A stretch of 64,000 bases of DNA from BM003 sp963699835 (GTDB taxonomy: Bacteria > Pseudomonadota > Gammaproteobacteria > Steroidobacterales > BM003): assembly GCA_963699835.1 (NCBI GenBank), contig CAVOVJ010000005.1, positions 62,001 through 126,000 of the forward strand, read 5' to 3'. The translations under genes and the position numbers were made by a program. Below, piece after piece: positions 1 through 8,841 of this stretch. How positions within the stretch are numbered: the first letter of the stretch is position 1; each line of letters opens with the position of its first letter. The notes under the pieces were generated by a model. That model made no database searches, was not told the origin of the DNA, and worked only from the letters and a program-made list of their open reading frames with translations.

Positions 1-51
1 CAGGGGGAATGTTCGCGCGGGTCTGCATGGCCAATTGCGGCCGGCGCGGGC

Positions 52-987
52 ATGATGACGCGCATCATGCATCGTGTGTTTCTGCCACTTGCCTTGCTGG
101 GATCGGCGTTCGCACTGTGGCGACCCGAGGCGTTTACCTGGGCGCGCGGCTACATCCCGTCGCTGCTTGGCCTGATTATGTTCGGAATGGGCATGACGCT
201 GACCGGGCGCGATTTCGCCGCGGTTTTTCGCATGCCGGCGGTCGTGGCGACCGGCCTGGCTGCGCAGTTTGTCGTCATGCCGCTTGCTGCGTTTGTTCTG
301 GCGACGATTTTCGGTTTCGAGCAAGCGCTCCTGGTAGGCATGGTACTGGTCGGGTGTTCGCCCGGCGGGACCGCGTCAAATGTCGTCGCGTACCTCGCCG
401 GAGCAAATGTCGCGTTATCGGTGACGCTGACCGCGTGCGCGACATTGCTGGCGCCGCTGCTGACACCCGCGCTGGTCGGGGTGTATGCCGGCGCAGTCGT
501 TGATGTGCCACTGTGGCCAATGGTTGCTTCGGTTGCCCGCATCGTTTTGTTGCCGGTGCTGTGCGGCATCGCGTTGCGGCATTGGCTCGGCGCCCGGCTG
601 GATCCTCTGCTGCGCGGGTTTCCGTGGGTGGCGATGTTCGCGATCGTCCTGGTGATCGCGATAATCATCGCGTTGAATCGGACGATCGTGCTCGATTTTC
701 CGCTCGCTGTTATGGTGGCGGTCGCGCTCCATAACTTGCTCGGTCTTGCGGCGGGATATCTTTCCGGGCGGCTGCTCGGAGTGGGTGAACGCGAGCGCCG
801 GACGCTCGCGATCGAAGTCGGCATGCAGAATTCGGGTCTGGCGGTGGCGCTCGCATCTCAGTTCTTCGCGCCTCTAAGTGCCTTGCCGGGCGCACTTTTC
901 AGTCTTTGGCACAACGTGTCGGGTGTGCTGCTGGCAAACTGGTGGCGGCGGCGGGCGGGGTCGGACTCAACCGTGCTCGAATCCTGA
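52..987 (+). CDS. Bile acid:sodium symporter (BASS) family protein
   Basis: This is an inner-membrane transporter of the BASS/SBF fold, which imports organic anions, often together with sodium. The protein is 311 residues and almost wholly hydrophobic, with about nine to ten membrane segments. The family-typical run GCSPGGTASN near residue 100, followed by an AGANVALSVTLT stretch, marks the crossed-helix substrate site. A late EVGMQNSGLA motif near residue 255 is also typical. Bacterial members take up pyruvate, pantothenate, bile acids or other acids, and the sequence alone does not give the substrate. The start is uncertain: the frame stays open upstream to the window edge, although ATG codons at 52 and 55 give a normal family length. 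No co-transcribed partner is visible. Confidence 0.9.
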   Translation: MMTRIMHRVFLPLALLGSAFALWRPEAFTWARGYIPSLLGLIMFGMGMTLTGRDFAAVFRMPAVVATGLAAQFVVMPLAAFVLATIFGFEQALLVGMVLVGCSPGGTASNVVAYLAGANVALSVTLTACATLLAPLLTPALVGVYAGAVVDVPLWPMVASVARIVLLPVLCGIALRHWLGARLDPLLRGFPWVAMFAIVLVIAIIIALNRTIVLDFPLAVMVAVALHNLLGLAAGYLSGRLLGVGERERRTLAIEVGMQNSGLAVALASQFFAPLSALPGALFSLWHNVSGVLLANWWRRRAGSDSTVLES

Positions 988-1159
988 TCGAGGGCTGCGG
1001 TTTGTGGAGGGGCCGGAACCACTCTCCGGCAGAACACTGCCAGCTCCGGGCATTGGGCTGTCTGCCGCTGCGTGGAGCCGACACCGCGGTTTTAGATCGA
1101 TGAGATGGCGTTAACGTCGTCTGCCGCGTTGGCCGGCGTTTTCGCCGAGCTGCCCGCGC

Positions 1160-2023
1160 GTGGCAGAATTGACGCTCTCTTGGCGTGGATGTCCGACCGT
1201 GGAAGCGTTGCGAATCGAATCTGAAATAAAACCTTCGGGGACCTCGAAGAGACTGGGTTCGCGATTGCGCGGACTGGTCGGCAAGGCAATTGCTGATTTC
1301 GCCATGATTGGCGAGGGTGATCGGGTCATGGTGTGTTTGTCCGGCGGCAAGGACAGCTACACGATGCTGGATCTGCTCATATCGTTGCAACGCAGCGCGC
1401 CGGTGAATTTCGAGATCACGGCGGTAAACCTCGACCAGAAACAACCGGATTACCCGGCCCATGTATTGCCGGAGTATCTCCACGGTCTCGGTGTTTCTTT
1501 CCATATTCTCGAGCAGGACACGTACAGTGTCGTCAAACGGGTCATTCCCGAAGGCAAAACGATGTGCAGCCTGTGCTCGCGGTTGCGGCGCGGCTCGTTG
1601 TACTCGTTCGCGGCTGAACATGGCTATACCCGTATCGCTCTTGGTCACCACCGCGATGACATCATCGAGACGCTTTTTCTGAACCTGTTCCACGGTGGCA
1701 GCATGAAGGCAATGCCGCCAAAACTGCGTTCGGACGATGGCCGGCATGTTGTGATCCGGCCGCTCGCCTACTGCAGCGAACGCGATATCGCGCGTTACGC
1801 CAGGGCCCGCCGCTTCCCGATCATCCCGTGCAATTTGTGCGGCAGCCAGGAAAATCTCCAGCGCAAGAAAATAAAACGCATGCTGGCCGAGTGGTCACGC
1901 GACCATCCGGGCCGGATCGAATCGATTTTTGCCGCGATTGGCAATGTTGCCCCATCGCAGCTGGCGGATCGCGGGCTTTTCGATTTTGCCGGTCTCGACC
2001 GGAACGGGCCCACTACCGGATAA
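1160..2023 (+). CDS. ttcA: tRNA 2-thiocytidine(32) synthetase TtcA
   Basis: TtcA is the cytoplasmic iron-sulfur enzyme that thiolates cytidine 32 of certain tRNAs, using ATP to adenylate the base. The PP-loop SGGKDS is at residues 61-66. Cluster cysteines are visible as CSLC (136, 139) and CNLC (224, 227), matching the CxxC plus distal Cys pattern of the family. LGHHRDD near 161 is the conserved nucleotide-binding stretch. The reported start at 1160 is GTG. An in-frame GTG at 1199 would remove 13 poorly conserved residues and is a reasonable alternative. The length of 287 residues is normal (E. coli TtcA is about 311). It appears to be a single-gene unit. Confidence 0.95.
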   Translation: MAELTLSWRGCPTVEALRIESEIKPSGTSKRLGSRLRGLVGKAIADFAMIGEGDRVMVCLSGGKDSYTMLDLLISLQRSAPVNFEITAVNLDQKQPDYPAHVLPEYLHGLGVSFHILEQDTYSVVKRVIPEGKTMCSLCSRLRRGSLYSFAAEHGYTRIALGHHRDDIIETLFLNLFHGGSMKAMPPKLRSDDGRHVVIRPLAYCSERDIARYARARRFPIIPCNLCGSQENLQRKKIKRMLAEWSRDHPGRIESIFAAIGNVAPSQLADRGLFDFAGLDRNGPTTG

Positions 2024-2141
2024 GCCGGTCGCCGCGCGCGCAGGCGCTGATGCGGCTGGCCTAATGAATGACGCCACGAGACAAGTCCTTCCGCCGCCGG
2101 CAGCGCAATATTACGCTCGCTCGCCAACCGGGAGAGTCGTT

Positions 2142-2720
2142 ATGAGCAGCAGCATTTTTACGATCGACGAGCGCAGGGTCCTGTGCGCTTACTTCGGCAT
2201 GACCGCGGCCTCCGATCACGAGGATATCGATGCCTTGATTGGCGATCTCGGGGTTGACGCTGGCCGCTGCGGCGGTGTGCTGACGCCGTTGGCAGTGGCC
2301 ACCGCACACATCCTGATGCCCGGTCGAGGCACGGGCGAGAGTGGCGATGGGGTCGACCGAAACGTGCTGATGCTGCCACGCCACGCGCTGACGGTTTTCT
2401 GGAGCGATCGGATCGTCGGGGCAGACGAGTACAGTCTTATTTGGGTTCCCGGATTTCGCCGCTTCGTGGTCACCGCCACCGGGAGTCCGCGCAACTACGG
2501 GTATCCGCTGTTTGCGATAGGCCAATTCGAGCCGACATCGCAACTACGTGATGCGGTGGGTACCGTTTTGCGCGGATGGTGGCGCAGCCAGGGCGCGGCC
2601 GGACGAATGCGCTGGCAGGAATGCGAATCCTCTGCGCTGGTGCCGGAATCGCACGCGGTCGGCTGGCGCGAGCTGGCGTGGCTTCGCGGTGCCGAAGTAT
2701 CAGCGCGTCAGGCGATCTGA
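2142..2720 (+). CDS. Hypothetical protein, 192 aa
   Basis: I do not recognise this protein. It is soluble-looking, with no signal peptide or membrane segment, and is rich in aromatic residues in its second half (FWSDRIV, YSLIWVPGFRRF, GWWRSQG). The open frame extends upstream into the end of ttcA, but GGAG at 2131-2134 lies seven bases before ATG 2142, so I place the start there. An upstream ATG at 2064 is the alternative. It sits between ttcA and a small lipoprotein gene on the same strand, with a 46-base gap to the next start. Codon use and GC content match the neighbours. Confidence 0.7.
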   Translation: MSSSIFTIDERRVLCAYFGMTAASDHEDIDALIGDLGVDAGRCGGVLTPLAVATAHILMPGRGTGESGDGVDRNVLMLPRHALTVFWSDRIVGADEYSLIWVPGFRRFVVTATGSPRNYGYPLFAIGQFEPTSQLRDAVGTVLRGWWRSQGAAGRMRWQECESSALVPESHAVGWRELAWLRGAEVSARQAI

Positions 2721-2766
2721 CAAACGCGTCGAATCCGCGCCCGCGGCGACGACGAATCCGGCTGAG

Positions 2767-3336
2767 ATGAGCAGAAAGATATCTTTTCTGGCACTGTTAC
2801 TTGTGGCTGGTGGCTGTAGTAAGCACATGGAGGTGCCTGTGGCCGAGACTTACGAGAATGCGCTGGGACGGACGGCGGCGATCCCCGTAGTCGCGCCGGA
2901 TAGCGAGGCGGAGTCTGCCGCACTAGCGCGGTTTCAGGAATTTCTTTCGGCGATGAGCGCGGATGGAATACGGGCGGATATTCGCGAGGTCTACGCCCAG
3001 AATGTGTTCTTCAACGATACCTTGAAAACTGTGGCCGGGGTCGATGCCCTCGAGGAATACCTGCTCGAGACGGTCCAGCGCACGTCGTTCGTGCGCGTGA
3101 GATTTGACGACGTCGTGCGTTCCGGGCGCGATTACTACCTGCGCTGGTTCATGGAGTACCAGTCCGACCGGATCAACGGCGGTGCGGTCGTGAGCTCGAT
3201 CGGGATGTCCCAGATCCGGTTCGACGAGTCGGGTAAGGTCGTTTTGCATCAGGATTACTGGGATTCGACCGGTGGCCTTTTCGAGCATGCCCCGGTCGTC
3301 GGATGGGTACTGCGCAAGGTGAAATCGGGTTTATAG
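2767..3336 (+). CDS. SnoaL/NTF2-like lipoprotein
   Basis: This is a 189-residue exported protein. The N-terminus has a short basic region, a hydrophobic stretch and a lipobox-like VAGGC with the cysteine at about residue 17, so it is probably a lipid-anchored envelope protein. The rest fits the cone-shaped SnoaL/NTF2-like fold: an N-terminal helix (FQEFLSAMSADG), a segment on when and where something is made (VYAQNVFFNDTLKTVAG), then alternating strands ending in HQDYWDSTGGLFE. That fold serves as a polyketide cyclase, isomerase or scaffold, so the function cannot be fixed. The open frame begins upstream, but the signal sequence sets the start at ATG 2767. Confidence 0.75.
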   Translation: MSRKISFLALLLVAGGCSKHMEVPVAETYENALGRTAAIPVVAPDSEAESAALARFQEFLSAMSADGIRADIREVYAQNVFFNDTLKTVAGVDALEEYLLETVQRTSFVRVRFDDVVRSGRDYYLRWFMEYQSDRINGGAVVSSIGMSQIRFDESGKVVLHQDYWDSTGGLFEHAPVVGWVLRKVKSGL

Positions 3337-3451
3337 CCGCCGCGCCGTGTCCACCCCCGGCGCCGTCGCTTGTAATGCGGCCGTAACAATGCGGTTCTAG
3401 CGTGTAACGGATTTGTCATTTGGCCGAGACTATCGGTCCGGAGAAAATCCC

Positions 3452-4459
3452 ATGCGCAGCCTGTTTATTGCGAGCGTGGCGGTCCTGTTTTCAGGCCTCG
3501 CCAGTGCCGCCGAGCTCAATGTCGCCCTGTTCAACGTGGAGTCCGATCACTCGGAGAGGCGCACAATCGGCGATCAGATTGCACGTTACTACCGGGATTA
3601 TGCGATTGATCTGTGGGCATTTGCCGAAGTCTGGGACGAGGACTGGAGCCGCGAGTTCGTCGATGACATTAGCAAGGCGCATGATCGCGCAACCCGTGAG
3701 GACATCGAGTTCGAGACGGTTTTTGGCGAGACCGGTGGCGACAACCGGTTACTCATCGTGTACAACCCGGCCAAACTCGAGGTCTTGGCTAGCCAGGAGC
3801 TGGCCGGGCTTGATATCCGGCGCTCGAATCCGGCCCCGCTTGCGGTCCATTTCCGTTTGCGCGGAGGGCCCGAGTTCATGTTTGTCGTTACTCGCTTCGA
3901 CCGTTATCGTGAGGAGGCCCGCGAGCAGGCCGCGGAAGGACTCAACCGCTGGGTAGCCCAGCAAACGCTGCCGGTACTCGCGGTGGGAACCTTCGGCTTC
4001 GGCTGGTCGACAAAAGACGACGGCGCGAGCCGCGAGCCGGGCTTTGACAAGCTGATTGCCGGGGGCGCTCTCACCTGGGTCCGGCCTTCGCGAATCGTGC
4101 CGACCGAGTGCGGGCCCGAGCGCAACGTCGAAGACTTCATACTCGTGGGTGGCCCTGCGCGCGACTGGCCGATCAAGGTTCGGGTGCTCTCGGACGCGCC
4201 CAACTATTGTCCCGACAGCGATCTGACCAGCAGCCACCGCCCTTTGCTGGCGCGGATAGGTTACGAGGATGCGGATGCGGTATTGCCGGTGGTGGAGGCC
4301 ACACCTTCGACACTGCCTGCCGGCATCCCGTCCGCGGAAAAACAGTTGGATCCGGCCACACGCGAGGAAATTCTCAGGCGAATCGCGGTAATCGAGGCCG
4401 AACTGGAGGCCCTGAAATCGTTACTGGGTGTCGAGCCGGTGAGGGAGCCGGCGCGCTAA
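3452..4459 (+). CDS. Exported endonuclease/exonuclease/phosphatase-fold protein with degenerate active site
   Basis: A 335-residue secreted protein with a clean signal peptide (cleavage after ASA, about residue 20; start ATG 3452 rather than 3413). The core resembles the EEP (DNase I/sphingomyelinase/exonuclease III) fold: ALFNVES supplies the first-strand Asn, and WAFAEVWD the metal-binding Glu. The canonical GDFN motif, however, reads GTFG (both Asp and Asn replaced) and the terminal SDH reads SSH. Two metal-ligand or general-base positions are therefore missing, and I infer that it is not a standard nuclease or phosphatase. The C-terminal 45 residues are a charged helix (AVIEAELEALKSLL), possibly a coiled coil. 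The stop codon overlaps the convergent arsR-type gene by four bases. Confidence 0.75.
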   Translation: MRSLFIASVAVLFSGLASAAELNVALFNVESDHSERRTIGDQIARYYRDYAIDLWAFAEVWDEDWSREFVDDISKAHDRATREDIEFETVFGETGGDNRLLIVYNPAKLEVLASQELAGLDIRRSNPAPLAVHFRLRGGPEFMFVVTRFDRYREEAREQAAEGLNRWVAQQTLPVLAVGTFGFGWSTKDDGASREPGFDKLIAGGALTWVRPSRIVPTECGPERNVEDFILVGGPARDWPIKVRVLSDAPNYCPDSDLTSSHRPLLARIGYEDADAVLPVVEATPSTLPAGIPSAEKQLDPATREEILRRIAVIEAELEALKSLLGVEPVREPAR

Positions 4460-4803
4460 AGATACGGCTCGGGACAGTAAATGTCGTGCAGGACCTCGAT
4501 GATCCTGGTTGCCTTGTTGCTGGACAGCGAATAAAAAATGGTCTGTGACTCGCGCCGCGTTTCGACCAGTTCGGCGTGACGCAGTACGGCGAGATGCTGG
4601 GACAAGGCGGACTGGCTCATGCCGACGAGTTCGTTGAGCCTGCCTACCGAGAGCTCGCCATCGACGAGTGAGCACAGGATCAGGAGACGCGTGGAATTGC
4701 CCAGCGTTTTCAGCAGTTGCGACGCTTCCTTGGCGTGTTCGCGCATTTGCGCGAGTTCGGCCCCGGATAGAGCGGTGGGCGCTTCCGGCATGACTGTCGA
4801 CAT
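4456..4803 (-). CDS. ArsR/SmtB-family repressor of the BigR/YgaV/SqrR persulfide-sensor type
   Basis: A 115-residue winged-helix DNA-binding repressor. The recognition helix region is MSQSALSQHLAVLRHAELV, followed by the wing ETRRESQTIFYSL. Two cysteines lie where YgaV, BigR and SqrR carry their redox pair: RLLILC in helix 2 and DIYCPE at the C-terminus. In those proteins persulfides link the two thiols and release DNA, so I infer sensing of reactive sulfur. The gene immediately upstream on the same strand encodes a sulfurtransferase, which supports this. The track frame begins at 4968, but ATG 4803 gives the family length. A promoter and a perfect inverted repeat lie in the 118-base upstream gap, suggesting autoregulation. 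Confidence 0.88.
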   Translation of the reverse strand: MSTVMPEAPTALSGAELAQMREHAKEASQLLKTLGNSTRLLILCSLVDGELSVGRLNELVGMSQSALSQHLAVLRHAELVETRRESQTIFYSLSSNKATRIIEVLHDIYCPEPYL

Positions 4804-4862
4804 CGCTGTAGTCTCCCCTCGATATTGTCGATATTTTAGCCCGGTCCAGCGGCAATTTCCGG

Positions 4863-4911
4863 GATTCAGTTCTGAATCATCTGAATTATAATAAATATCA
4901 ATCATAATCAA
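4863..4911 (-). promoter_or_regulatory. Promoter and putative self-operator of the ArsR-type gene
   Basis: Reading the minus strand, TTGATT (4911-4906) and TATAAT (4890-4885) form a sigma-70-like pair with a short 15-base spacer; ATAATT with 16 bases is an alternative -10. Immediately downstream lies a perfect inverted repeat GATTCAG-TT-CTGAATC at 4863-4878, covering the expected transcription start. A dimeric repressor bound there would block its own promoter. The tract is much more AT-rich than the surrounding DNA. Confidence 0.6.
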
Positions 4912-4921
4912 TGAGTTATTC

Positions 4922-5806
4922 TTATGTCTGCGGTGCGTTCCCCAGCGCAATCTGGCGTTCGGGGTCACTGATCCAGGCGCTCCAGGAGCCGACGTAGAGG
5001 CGGCCCCCGCCGAGTCCGGCCAGGCGCATTGCGAGAAGGCTGTGACAGGCGGTCACTCCCGACCCGCACATCGCGATGGCTGCCGCGGCCTGCCGGCCGT
5101 CGAGCTTGTCACGATAGAGCTCGCGCAATTGGCCGGCAGGGCGAAAACGGCCGCTGCCGTCGAGATTCTCGGAAAATGGGACGTTGACGGCGCCGGGAAT
5201 GTGTCCTGGCTTGCTGTCAATCGGCTCGACTTCGCCCCGGTAGCGTGGTGCCGCGCGCGCATCCAGCACGAGTCCGCCGTCTGCGAGCGCCAGGGCTGTT
5301 TCGTTGGTATCGGCGGTCCAGCCGGTCTGGATGCTGGCACGGAAATCAACGGTTTCAGCCCTCCCGATACCGGCCTCCAGCGCGCGGCCGCCGCTGCGCC
5401 AGCTGTTCCAGCCACCGTCGAGCAGCGCCACCCGCGCGTGACCCGACCAGCGCAACATCCACCACAACCGGGCGGCAATCGCGCCGCCAGCGTCGTCGTA
5501 CACTACAACCCGAGTGCGCGGACCGATCCCCCAGTGGCTGACGGTGGCCTGCCAGGTTACCGGGTCGGGTAGAGGATGACGGCCGCGGTCTGCGCCCGGT
5601 GGCCCGGCCAGGTCGCGGTCGAGGTGGGCGTACAGGGCCCCGGGGATATGGCTTTCGCGGTAGGCATTTTCGCCGGCGGCGGTGTCGAATAGATCGAAGC
5701 GGGCATCGATGACCCGCCATTCCGGGTCGTCCAGATGCCGCGCCAGCGTTTCGCAGCTGACAAGATCGTCCGTTAATGGTGGCAGTTGGTCGATGTGGTT
5801 ACCCAT
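4922..5806 (-). CDS. sseA: Sulfurtransferase, 3-mercaptopyruvate type (SseA/TST)
   Basis: This is a two-domain rhodanese-fold enzyme that transfers sulfane sulfur to a thiol or cyanide acceptor in the cytoplasm. The N-terminal domain has DARFDLFD and SHIPGALYAHLDRDLAGP, typical of the structural repeat. The C-terminal domain repeats it (LDARAAPRYRGEVEP, GHIPGAVNVPF) and carries the catalytic loop CGSGVTAC. A CGSG(V/T)TA loop marks mercaptopyruvate sulfurtransferases, whereas thiosulfate rhodaneses have CRKGVTA. The start is ATG 5806 or 5848; the shorter form matches the family better. The stop lies 118 bases before the ArsR-type regulator on the same strand, so the two may be linked in sulfane-sulfur handling. 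Confidence 0.9.
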   Translation of the reverse strand: MGNHIDQLPPLTDDLVSCETLARHLDDPEWRVIDARFDLFDTAAGENAYRESHIPGALYAHLDRDLAGPPGADRGRHPLPDPVTWQATVSHWGIGPRTRVVVYDDAGGAIAARLWWMLRWSGHARVALLDGGWNSWRSGGRALEAGIGRAETVDFRASIQTGWTADTNETALALADGGLVLDARAAPRYRGEVEPIDSKPGHIPGAVNVPFSENLDGSGRFRPAGQLRELYRDKLDGRQAAAAIAMCGSGVTACHSLLAMRLAGLGGGRLYVGSWSAWISDPERQIALGNAPQT

Positions 5807-5961
5807 GTCCCGAATCCAGTGCGCTGAGGTTATGTCATGACATCGCACGGGGTCCGCTCTTATTGCCGTGCCCGCGCCCGGTCGGGTAAATGTTAACCTG
5901 CGCGGCGTATTCCGGCGCTCGGCGCGCCGGTGCAGGTGTGTAAACCCGGCAGGGCGGGCAA

Positions 5962-6885
5962 ATGAGCATTTTGCGGGCGAAATCTCTGAACATCGAGTAC
6001 GACGAATTCGGCGACCGGACGGCGCCGGCGATCCTGTTGATTATGGGGCTCGGAACGCAGATGACCGCGTGGCCCGAGAGTTTGTGCCATGGCCTGGCCG
6101 AGCGCGGTTTTCGGGTGATCCGGTTCGACAATCGCGATGTGGGCCTGTCCGATAAGTTTGACGGAGTCAAAGTGCCGGGCTTCGTGCGCTGGAAACTGAT
6201 GCACATGCTCGGCATCAAGGTCCGGCCGCCATATACGCTTGCGGACATGGCGGATGACGGGTTCGGCGTGCTGGACGCGCTCGGAGTTGCGCGTGCTCAC
6301 CTGGTGGGTATTTCAATGGGCGGTATGATCGCCCAGATCATGGCGGGAACCCGTCCCGAGCGGGTGCGGTCATTGACCTCTCTTGCCTCGACCAGCGGCG
6401 CGCAGGGGCTTCCGGGCCCGGATGCACAGCTGGCCCGGCATATGTTTACCCGTCCGCGCAAAGCCAGCCGGGAATATCTGCTCGACCATACCGTCAAGAC
6501 CTGGCGCATGATCGGCAGTCCGGCATACCCGGTGTCCGACGAGGAACGGCACAGCAAGGCCAGCGCAGCGCTGGACCGCAGTTTTTACCCGCAGGGTTAT
6601 CGTCGCCATCTGGCCGCAATCCTCGGTAGCGCTGGCCGCATCGGCTTACTGGGCCGGATCGAGACGCCAACGCTGGTGATCCATGGTGATTGTGACCGGC
6701 TGATCCCGCTGGAATGCGGGCGAGACACGGCACGGCGCATCCCCGGTTCGCGGCTCGAAATCATTACCGGCCTGGGTCACGACCTCCCCGAGTCGTTTAT
6801 GCCGCAATTGGTCGACCTGGTCGCCGCCCACGCGGAAGCGGCGGACCGCCGCGGCGAAACCGCGGGCTCGTCCGGAAAACCGTGA
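5962..6885 (+). CDS. Alpha/beta hydrolase
   Basis: A 307-residue alpha/beta-hydrolase-fold protein with an intact catalytic triad by inspection: nucleophile Ser118 in GISMGG, Asp in HGDCDRLIP, and His in GLGHDLPE near the end. The oxyanion region is LIMGLGTQMTAW near residues 26-37. There is no signal peptide, so it should be cytoplasmic. It resembles the broad group annotated as hydrolase, esterase or 3-oxoadipate enol-lactonase-like, and no feature fixes the substrate. It is transcribed divergently from the sulfurtransferase gene and convergently with ilvD, 42 bases apart. Confidence 0.85.
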   Translation: MSILRAKSLNIEYDEFGDRTAPAILLIMGLGTQMTAWPESLCHGLAERGFRVIRFDNRDVGLSDKFDGVKVPGFVRWKLMHMLGIKVRPPYTLADMADDGFGVLDALGVARAHLVGISMGGMIAQIMAGTRPERVRSLTSLASTSGAQGLPGPDAQLARHMFTRPRKASREYLLDHTVKTWRMIGSPAYPVSDEERHSKASAALDRSFYPQGYRRHLAAILGSAGRIGLLGRIETPTLVIHGDCDRLIPLECGRDTARRIPGSRLEIITGLGHDLPESFMPQLVDLVAAHAEAADRRGETAGSSGKP

Positions 6886-6927
6886 GGTATCGGCCGATCG
6901 GGTGACGGCAGGTAACGGCGGCCCGGT

Positions 6928-8610
6928 CTAAACCGGCTTGTCGGTCACCGCGCCCTCGGAGGCGGAGCCGACAAGGCGCGCATATTTTGCCAGCAAACCG
7001 CGCTTTGCATAGGGCGGCGGGGCCGACCACAGTTCGCGCCGGCGCGTCAGTTCGGTGTCAGGAACGGCGAGAGTGATGCTCCGCGCCACCGCGTCGATGC
7101 GAATCTCGTCGCCATCTTCTATCAGCGCTATGGGCCCGCCCGCCGCGGCCTCGGGAGCGACATGGCCCACGACGAAGCCGTGGCTGCCCCCCGAGAAACG
7201 CCCGTCGGTGATCAGCGCAACGCTGTCACCCAGCCCGCGGCCGATGATCGCGCCGGTTGGCGAAAGCATTTCACGCATCCCCGGACCGCCGCGCGGTCCT
7301 TCATAGCGAATGACCACGACATCGCCGGCCGCCACCTTGCCGTCGAGAATGCTTTGCAGGGCCTGTTCCTCGCCATGAAACACTTTTGCATGTCCGGTAA
7401 ACGACAGGCCCTCCTTGCCGGTGATTTTTGCGACCGCGCCTTCGGGCGCGAGGTTGCCCCGCATCACCACGAGGTGGCTATCGCGCTTGATGGGCTCGGC
7501 AATGGGATGGACGATGTCCTGACCATCCGGATACGGACCGACGTTGGCCAGTGACTCAGCGAGAGTGTCGCCGGACACGGTCAGGCAGTCTCCGTGGAGC
7601 AACCCGGCATCGAGCAGGGTCTTCATCAGTGGCCGGATACCGCCGATCGCGATCAACGCGGACATCGAGTAGCGACCACTCGGACGCAGATCGGCCAGCA
7701 CCGGGACGCGCGCACCGATACGATTGAAATCCTCGAGTTCGAGCTCGACACCGGCACTCGACGCAATCGCCAGCAGGTGGAGGACGGCATTGGTCGATCC
7801 ACCCAGGGCAATCACCGTCGTGATCGCGTTCTCGAAAGCATCGCGGGTCAGGATGTCCGAGGGGCGGATGCCCTTGTCGATCAGCTTGAGGACGGCTTGC
7901 CCGGCGCGAAAACTGTCATCGAGCTTGGTGTCCGATATCGCTTCCTGGGCCGAGCTGTTCGGCAGGCTGAGCCCGAGCGCTTCGATGGCGGAGGCCATCG
8001 TGTTGGCGGTGTACATGCCGGCGCAGGATCCGGGTCCGGGTATTGCGGTGCGCTCGACTTCGGCCAGCGCTTCATCGCTGATCGATCCCTGGGCATGTGC
8101 CCCGACCGCTTCGAAAACCGAGACCACGTCGCGTTCCTTCGCGCCGGGCTGAATCGTCCCGCCATAAACGAAGACCGCCGGCCGGTTGAGGCGGGCGATC
8201 GCCATCACGCAGCCGGGCATGTTTTTGTCGCAGCCGCCGATTGCGACGAGTCCATCCATGCCTTCGGCACCGACTACCGCTTCGATTGAATCCGCGATGA
8301 CCTCGCGCGATACCAGTGAATAGCGCATGCCCGGCGATCCCATCGAGATCCCATCGGAAACCGTGATGGTGTTGAACACGATGCTCTTGCCGCCCGCCGC
8401 GTCAGCGCCTTCGGCCGCGCGCTCGGCGAGCTTGTCGATATGCATATTGCAGGGAGTAACCATGCTCCAGGTCGACGCGATGGCGATTTGCGGCTTGGCG
8501 AAATCGGCATCACTGAATCCCACCGCGCGCAGCATTGCGCGGCTCGGCGCCCGTTCCGGGCCGTCGACGACGACGCTGGAAAATGGCCTTTTATCGGTGT
8601 CTTTGTTCAT
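6928..8610 (-). CDS. ilvD: Dihydroxy-acid dehydratase IlvD
   Basis: IlvD dehydrates 2,3-dihydroxy-isovalerate and 2,3-dihydroxy-3-methylvalerate to the 2-keto acids that precede valine, leucine and isoleucine. The protein is 560 residues, a normal size. Iron-sulfur ligands are visible as Cys54 (TPCNMH), Cys127 (GGCDKNMPG) and Cys196 (GPGSCAGMY), the three-cysteine set of the IlvD/Edd family. GRFSGGSHGFVVGH near residue 470 is the conserved C-terminal substrate loop. It is divergent from ilvC, and both share the 412-base intergenic region that also holds the ilvC leader. There is no frame damage. Confidence 0.97.
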   Translation of the reverse strand: MNKDTDKRPFSSVVVDGPERAPSRAMLRAVGFSDADFAKPQIAIASTWSMVTPCNMHIDKLAERAAEGADAAGGKSIVFNTITVSDGISMGSPGMRYSLVSREVIADSIEAVVGAEGMDGLVAIGGCDKNMPGCVMAIARLNRPAVFVYGGTIQPGAKERDVVSVFEAVGAHAQGSISDEALAEVERTAIPGPGSCAGMYTANTMASAIEALGLSLPNSSAQEAISDTKLDDSFRAGQAVLKLIDKGIRPSDILTRDAFENAITTVIALGGSTNAVLHLLAIASSAGVELELEDFNRIGARVPVLADLRPSGRYSMSALIAIGGIRPLMKTLLDAGLLHGDCLTVSGDTLAESLANVGPYPDGQDIVHPIAEPIKRDSHLVVMRGNLAPEGAVAKITGKEGLSFTGHAKVFHGEEQALQSILDGKVAAGDVVVIRYEGPRGGPGMREMLSPTGAIIGRGLGDSVALITDGRFSGGSHGFVVGHVAPEAAAGGPIALIEDGDEIRIDAVARSITLAVPDTELTRRRELWSAPPPYAKRGLLAKYARLVGSASEGAVTDKPV

Positions 8611-8744
8611 CTGGGTTCGTTATCCGGCGGTTCCGGCCGGTCGCGGCCGGCGTGGAGAATACGGGTTCTGGTGCGGCGGCAGGGCCATTACTGTTGCAGG
8701 GTTATCAGGGCCAGAGCCGTGCGATGCAGCGGTTTTGGCCGCTG

Positions 8745-8773
8745 TTGACATCCGTGTGCAGTTGCAACAATAT
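8745..8773 (+). promoter_or_regulatory. Putative sigma-70 promoter of the ilvC-leuAB leader
   Basis: A consensus -35 TTGACA (8745-8750) is followed after 17 bases by CAATAT (8768-8773), a weaker -10 that keeps the key A and final T. Transcription would start near 8780. That leaves about 60 bases before the leader-peptide ATG at 8842. An 8-base palindrome GTTGCAAC (8761-8768) lies in the spacer and could be a regulator site. The region 8611-8744, toward ilvD, shows no clear element. Confidence 0.55.
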
Positions 8774-8841
8774 CGGTCGGCATGTCGATTGCCAATAGGA
8801 AATACGCGTTTCCGACGCATGGTCTGGCCGGGTTCGCGTGG

